The notes beneath the pieces were generated by a model that made no database searches, had not been told where the DNA came from, and saw only the letters and a list, made by a program, of their open reading frames with translations. Of a stretch of DNA of 64,000 bases, positions 59,990 through 64,000 are shown piece after piece. The position numbers and the translations under genes were made by a program. Position 1 is the stretch's first letter. Every line of letters begins with the position of its first letter. This DNA comes from Candidatus Aminicenantota bacterium (GTDB taxonomy: Bacteria; Acidobacteriota; Aminicenantia; UBA2199). The stretch spans positions 78,880 through 142,879 of the forward strand of contig JAOZUQ010000001.1 in the NCBI GenBank assembly GCA_029938635.1. Direction: 5' to 3'.

Positions 59990-60034
59990 TGAAAGAATAT
60001 TTTACTCTAACAGGGAGCAACAATCAACCGTTTT

Positions 60035-60070
60035 CCCCTCACCCCATCCCTCTCCCAGAGGGAGAAGGAG
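60035..60070. repeat. CCCTCACCCC-type palindromic repeat
   Basis: CCCCTCACCCCATCCCTCTCCCAGAGGGAGAAGGAG with CTCCC-AGA-GGGAG hairpin; related to 11977-12080. Confidence 0.55.
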
Positions 60071-60247
60071 TTAAAATAGGATCAGCCGTGGACATGTATT
60101 GCTTTTACGGGACTGGCAGCCTGAGTCCGTCAATATCGGACGGAAGGCGGGCGTCCAGAAAAATACCAGCAGGATTTTGCGGTAGTAAAAGTAAATACGG
60201 CCAGAGGCATATCTGAACCCCTTGAACCAACGTTTACAGTGGAAATA

Positions 60248-61273
60248 CTATTTCAGGTCGTGGACATAAAGCTCCCAGACCTCTTCATCAACATCATCGA
60301 CAAGCTGGTATAGCTTTCCATCCTTTATGGTATAGGGGTAAAGATCTCTTGCTGTTGCTTCCGGAATCTGAAGATAGATATTATCCTTAAGAAGCTTCCA
60401 GTTAAGGTCATACACTTCAAACTCTGTCTTACCGTCCGGCCCCGGATATCCATTAACATAAAGTTTTTCATCAACAACATCCATACCCCTGATGACCGGA
60501 AAGGTTGATGGAAACTGGAATTGAGCTTTAACTGCTTCATAAAAATTCTTAGTCTGAGGATCTGTTCTGAAATATTCGTGATACCTCTTTATATCCGAGT
60601 CTCTGACCTTCAGTTTTTTCAATCCGCATTTAAGTTCTTTCTTAATATCTCCATTATGATCAAAGATCAGCACATATCCTTCCCTCTCTCCGGTTATGAA
60701 TATTTGATTTTTATATAATCTGAACCATGCTCCCCATGTCCTCAGAGGATTAAGTTTTCTCCCCTGCTGAAAGAACTGAGGCTCTTTATATACCTGTTTG
60801 ATCTTTTTCATTTCAGAATCATAAAGTTCAACAGTTGAATAATTTATTTTCTTCTTTTTGTCCTGGTAACCACTATAAGAAACAAATTTTTCTCCGAAAG
60901 GTTTATAAACATTTGCAAGTCCGGCACCTTTCGGCCTCTTCTCACTTAAAAACTTTCCATTCCTAGTATAATAGGAAATCTTCATATGACTTCCGATGAC
61001 TATCTTGTCAGGATTTTCCGGATCTTTCTGGATCCTGATGTATTGCGAGAACTCCTGCGGCCCATCTCCCTTTTTTCCGAATTTGGTTATTAAACTGAAA
61101 TCTTTTTGTGAATAAACATAAACGGTCGGGAACTCAGTAATAAGGATCTGCCCGCCATCAACTACAATATTTCCGGGCTTATTGATCTCAGCCAGTTCTA
61201 CACCATTTTCTCCTCCGGAAATAAATGGTGATAACAGAGTTAAAGAGAATAAAACGATCAGATGTTTTTTCAT
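60248..61273 (-). CDS. Secreted 6-bladed beta-propeller-like protein
   Basis: Signal peptide; repeated VYSQKDFSLITKFGKKGDGPQEF, ISYYTRNGKFLSEKR, VLIFDHNGDIKKEL blades. Confidence 0.75.
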   Translation of the reverse strand: MKKHLIVLFSLTLLSPFISGGENGVELAEINKPGNIVVDGGQILITEFPTVYVYSQKDFSLITKFGKKGDGPQEFSQYIRIQKDPENPDKIVIGSHMKISYYTRNGKFLSEKRPKGAGLANVYKPFGEKFVSYSGYQDKKKKINYSTVELYDSEMKKIKQVYKEPQFFQQGRKLNPLRTWGAWFRLYKNQIFITGEREGYVLIFDHNGDIKKELKCGLKKLKVRDSDIKRYHEYFRTDPQTKNFYEAVKAQFQFPSTFPVIRGMDVVDEKLYVNGYPGPDGKTEFEVYDLNWKLLKDNIYLQIPEATARDLYPYTIKDGKLYQLVDDVDEEVWELYVHDLK

Positions 61274-61323
61274 AAAATCCTCCTTACAATATAACTAACG
61301 TATAGAAAAGAAATTTGTTTAGA

Positions 61324-62031
61324 TCAGATAGAATTTTCTACTATTTTCACCTTCAGGCGGGAGAGATATTCCGTTATCTTGATATCCTTGGGACATGCTT
61401 CCATACAATTGAAAATAGTATGACATCTCCATATCCCATTCTTATCATTTACTATATCCATCCTGTCATTTGCCCCGTCATCCCTGGTATCAAAGATGAA
61501 TCTATACGCCCTGAGCAAAGCTGCGGGTCCCAGATAATCTTCATTCCCCCACAGGCTCGGGCAGGATGAGGTACAGGCTCCACAGAGAATACACGTCACC
61601 GATTCTCTGATGTGTTCAAATTCCTCTGGAGATTGTGTAAATTCCTTGTCCGGAAGAGGTTTGTCAACAATCAGATAAGGTTTCACCTTTTTTAATTTTT
61701 CAAAGAAAAGATCCATATCAACTACCAGATCTTTAATTATTGAAAATCCGGGAAGCGGTTCGATCTTTATTTTCCCTTTGAACTTGTGAATAGGTGTCTC
61801 ACATGCAAGAATATTCTGGCCGTTCACCTTCATTGCGCAGGAACCGCAAATTGCGCTTCTGCAAGATCTCCGGTATGCTAGCGAACCATCAATCTTCCAG
61901 TGGATTTCATTCAGAACATCGAGAATTGTGGAATCAGAATCATATTCACCTGTATAATCAACCCAATGCGGTTTTTTATCATTTGCTGGATCGTATCTTA
62001 AAATTTTTATTACTCTTTTCTCTTTTGACAT
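61324..62031 (-). CDS. sdhB: Succinate dehydrogenase/fumarate reductase iron-sulfur subunit
   Basis: CRSAICGSCAMKVNGQNILAC...CILCGACTSSCPS...CHTIFNCMEACPKDI. Confidence 0.95.
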   Translation of the reverse strand: MSKEKRVIKILRYDPANDKKPHWVDYTGEYDSDSTILDVLNEIHWKIDGSLAYRRSCRSAICGSCAMKVNGQNILACETPIHKFKGKIKIEPLPGFSIIKDLVVDMDLFFEKLKKVKPYLIVDKPLPDKEFTQSPEEFEHIRESVTCILCGACTSSCPSLWGNEDYLGPAALLRAYRFIFDTRDDGANDRMDIVNDKNGIWRCHTIFNCMEACPKDIKITEYLSRLKVKIVENSI

Positions 62032-62042
62032 CTGATAGCTCC

Positions 62043-63779
62043 TTAATATTTTCTTTCAAGCGGCGGGAATCTGTCCATGTAAATGATCGCTTTTCTTGTA
62101 TGATCAAGCTTTACACCCTTAGCTGTTTTCCATGCAAAAGTATGCTTCATCCATTTCTTGTCATCACGTTTCGGATGATCTGTCCTGAAGTGAGCGCCTC
62201 TCGATTCTTTCCTCGCAATTGCTCCTTCGATCATAACCTCTGAAAAACTCAAAAGATTTCCGACCTCGAATGCTTCGAAAAGATCCATATTGTAAGCATC
62301 ACCCTTATCATCAATTGTAACCTTTTTATATCTTGCCTGAAGCTCTTTGATGACCTTCATGAGTTTCTTCATATCCTTCTCATTCCTGTAAACTCCGGCA
62401 TACTTAGTCATATTCTCCTGAAGTTCTTCTTTGAGAACTGAATGGCGCTCCTTCCCCTTTCCTTCCATTAATGCCGATACTTTCCCTCTGGCATTATCGG
62501 TTTCATTTGCAGGAAGATTTTCCAGCCCGTTATTTTTCACGAATTCAGACATTGAGGTCCCTGCGACTCTTCCGAATGTCGCTGCTTCCTGTAGAGAATT
62601 TGTCCCGAGTCTGTTTGCACCATGAAGAGACAGGCATGAGGTCTCGCCTGCAGTATAAAGGCCGACAACAATGTCACCCTTCGGATTTTTCAAAACTTCG
62701 GTGTTTATATTTGCCGGAATTCCGCCCATCGAATAGTGTGCTGTCGGTTGAATGGGAACCGGCTCATTGATCATATCAACCTTAAGATAGTTAATAGCAA
62801 GATCTCTTACCTGAGGTAATCTTTTTATGATCTTCTCTTCACCAAGATGCCTCATGTCGAGGTAAACGTAATCATCTCCATTACCCCCACGGCCTTCATT
62901 TATTTCCGTCTGTTCAGATCTGGAGACAACATCTCTCGGTGCGAGCTCCATTTTTTCTTTTGCATATTTTTCCATGAACCTTTCGCCTTTTCCGTTAGTA
63001 AGATAACCACCTTCTCCACGACAGGCCTCAGACATCAATATTCCATGTTTAAAAAGACCGGTAGGATGGAATTGGACAAACTCCATATCTTCGAGAGGAA
63101 GTCCGTTCTCAAGGATCAGGCCGAGGCTGTCTCCTGTATTGGCATGGGCATTGGAAGTAACCTTAAATGCCCTTCCGTATCCCCCGGTAGCAAGAAGGAC
63201 AGCTTTTGCATGAAACGTATGGAGCCCTCCGTTTCTGATATCCCAGGCAACAACCCCTCTTGAAATATTCTTTTCCACCAGTAGTGAGAAAACCTGGAAC
63301 TCATTATAAAAATGGACATTGTATTTGAGACATTGTTCATATAATGTGTGAAGGAGAACATGCCCGGTTATATCTGCCGAAAAGCATGCCCTCGGCTTCT
63401 GATGGCCACCGAAAGCCCTCTGGTTTATCCTTCCATCCTCGGTTCTGGAGAAAGGAACACCCATATGTTCAAATTCATAAACAGTTTTTTTTGCTTCACT
63501 GACGAAAAATTCGATTATATTCTGATCACCGAGCCAGTCACTCCCCTTTACTGTATCAAACATATGTAATTCTTCTGAATCATCTGTAGTATTTGCCAGG
63601 GATGCCGCAATCCCTCCCTGAGCCGCACCCGAATGTGACCTTGTCGGATACACTTTTGTAAGAACAGCTACTTCATGTCCATCCCTTGCAAGTTCCAGAG
63701 CTGCTCTCAGACCAGCCAGTCCGGCACCAACAACAATTGCATCCATCCTGTGATATTTTTTTGCTTCTTCTATGTTCAT
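62043..63779 (-). CDS. sdhA: Succinate dehydrogenase/fumarate reductase flavoprotein subunit
   Basis: [16 protein letters not shown]...[17 protein letters not shown]...HLLHTLYEQ-type and [15 protein letters not shown] motifs. Confidence 0.95.
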   Translation of the reverse strand: MNIEEAKKYHRMDAIVVGAGLAGLRAALELARDGHEVAVLTKVYPTRSHSGAAQGGIAASLANTTDDSEELHMFDTVKGSDWLGDQNIIEFFVSEAKKTVYEFEHMGVPFSRTEDGRINQRAFGGHQKPRACFSADITGHVLLHTLYEQCLKYNVHFYNEFQVFSLLVEKNISRGVVAWDIRNGGLHTFHAKAVLLATGGYGRAFKVTSNAHANTGDSLGLILENGLPLEDMEFVQFHPTGLFKHGILMSEACRGEGGYLTNGKGERFMEKYAKEKMELAPRDVVSRSEQTEINEGRGGNGDDYVYLDMRHLGEEKIIKRLPQVRDLAINYLKVDMINEPVPIQPTAHYSMGGIPANINTEVLKNPKGDIVVGLYTAGETSCLSLHGANRLGTNSLQEAATFGRVAGTSMSEFVKNNGLENLPANETDNARGKVSALMEGKGKERHSVLKEELQENMTKYAGVYRNEKDMKKLMKVIKELQARYKKVTIDDKGDAYNMDLFEAFEVGNLLSFSEVMIEGAIARKESRGAHFRTDHPKRDDKKWMKHTFAWKTAKGVKLDHTRKAIIYMDRFPPLERKY

Positions 63780-64000
63780 AATTTCGCTCCAGCTTTAAAA
63801 ATGGTAAGCATCCCGACGAACATCAGGATGACTCCGAGCATTACCAGAACAGAAAACACAAATATCCTGGTGCCCTTCTTCTTCATATAATCTTCCGCAA
63901 CCATCCATATCCCGTTGATCCCGTGATACAAAGCCGTTAAAAGAAAGAGAAATTGTATCAGATTGAACCAGGGTGCTTTCATCTTTTCAATTATATCTAC
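63776..64000 (-). CDS. Succinate dehydrogenase membrane anchor subunit (truncated by window edge)
   Basis: [32 protein letters not shown] plus second TM; reading frame open to the window end; overlaps the sdhA start. Confidence 0.75.
   Translation of the reverse strand, partial: VDIIEKMKAPWFNLIQFLFLLTALYHGINGIWMVAEDYMKKKGTRIFVFSVLVMLGVILMFVGMLTIFKAGAKL

Overview
The window is a dense, AT-rich bacterial chromosome segment with about 65 protein-coding genes and one tRNA-Leu. I saw no rRNA, CRISPR array, phage or intact transposase. Most of it is housekeeping or core metabolism. Recognisable blocks are: guaA (partial); ndk; tgt-yajC-secD-secF-tonB-exbB-exbD; folD; folK; a PP2C / Ser-Thr kinase / FHA / thioredoxin-like operon; a Wzm/Wzt-type ABC exporter; cinA; hypC; clpS-clpA; an Mrp ATPase; rex; smpB; a TetR-regulated flavoprotein pair; a ygeY-ygeW-ygfK cluster; an atypical sulfatase-fold lipoprotein; nikR facing a NikMLQO-type nickel ECF transporter; purN; recG; MATE; galE; and sdhBA. 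I could not assign the organism with confidence. I did not find an obvious, complete, undescribed system. The observations most worth a second look are: (1) a near-consensus NikR box (GTGTTAC-N13-GTAGCAC) over the -10 of the nickel-transporter operon; (2) two abutting perfect ATAACA-NN-TGTTAT palindromes upstream of the TetR gene; (3) a compact ygeY-ygeW-ygfK locus lacking its usual partners; (4) a nested inverted-repeat, MITE-like element ending in GGGGACGGTTC upstream of tRNA-Leu; (5) related short repeats flanking the hypC/DUF2891 segment; (6) several proteins in conserved enzyme folds whose catalytic signatures are lost (M1 peptidase, aldo/keto reductase, HldE-like nucleotidyltransferase, sulfatase); and (7) the kinase/phosphatase/FHA/thioredoxin operon. 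All calls come from reading the sequence and the supplied ORFs; no database search was run.
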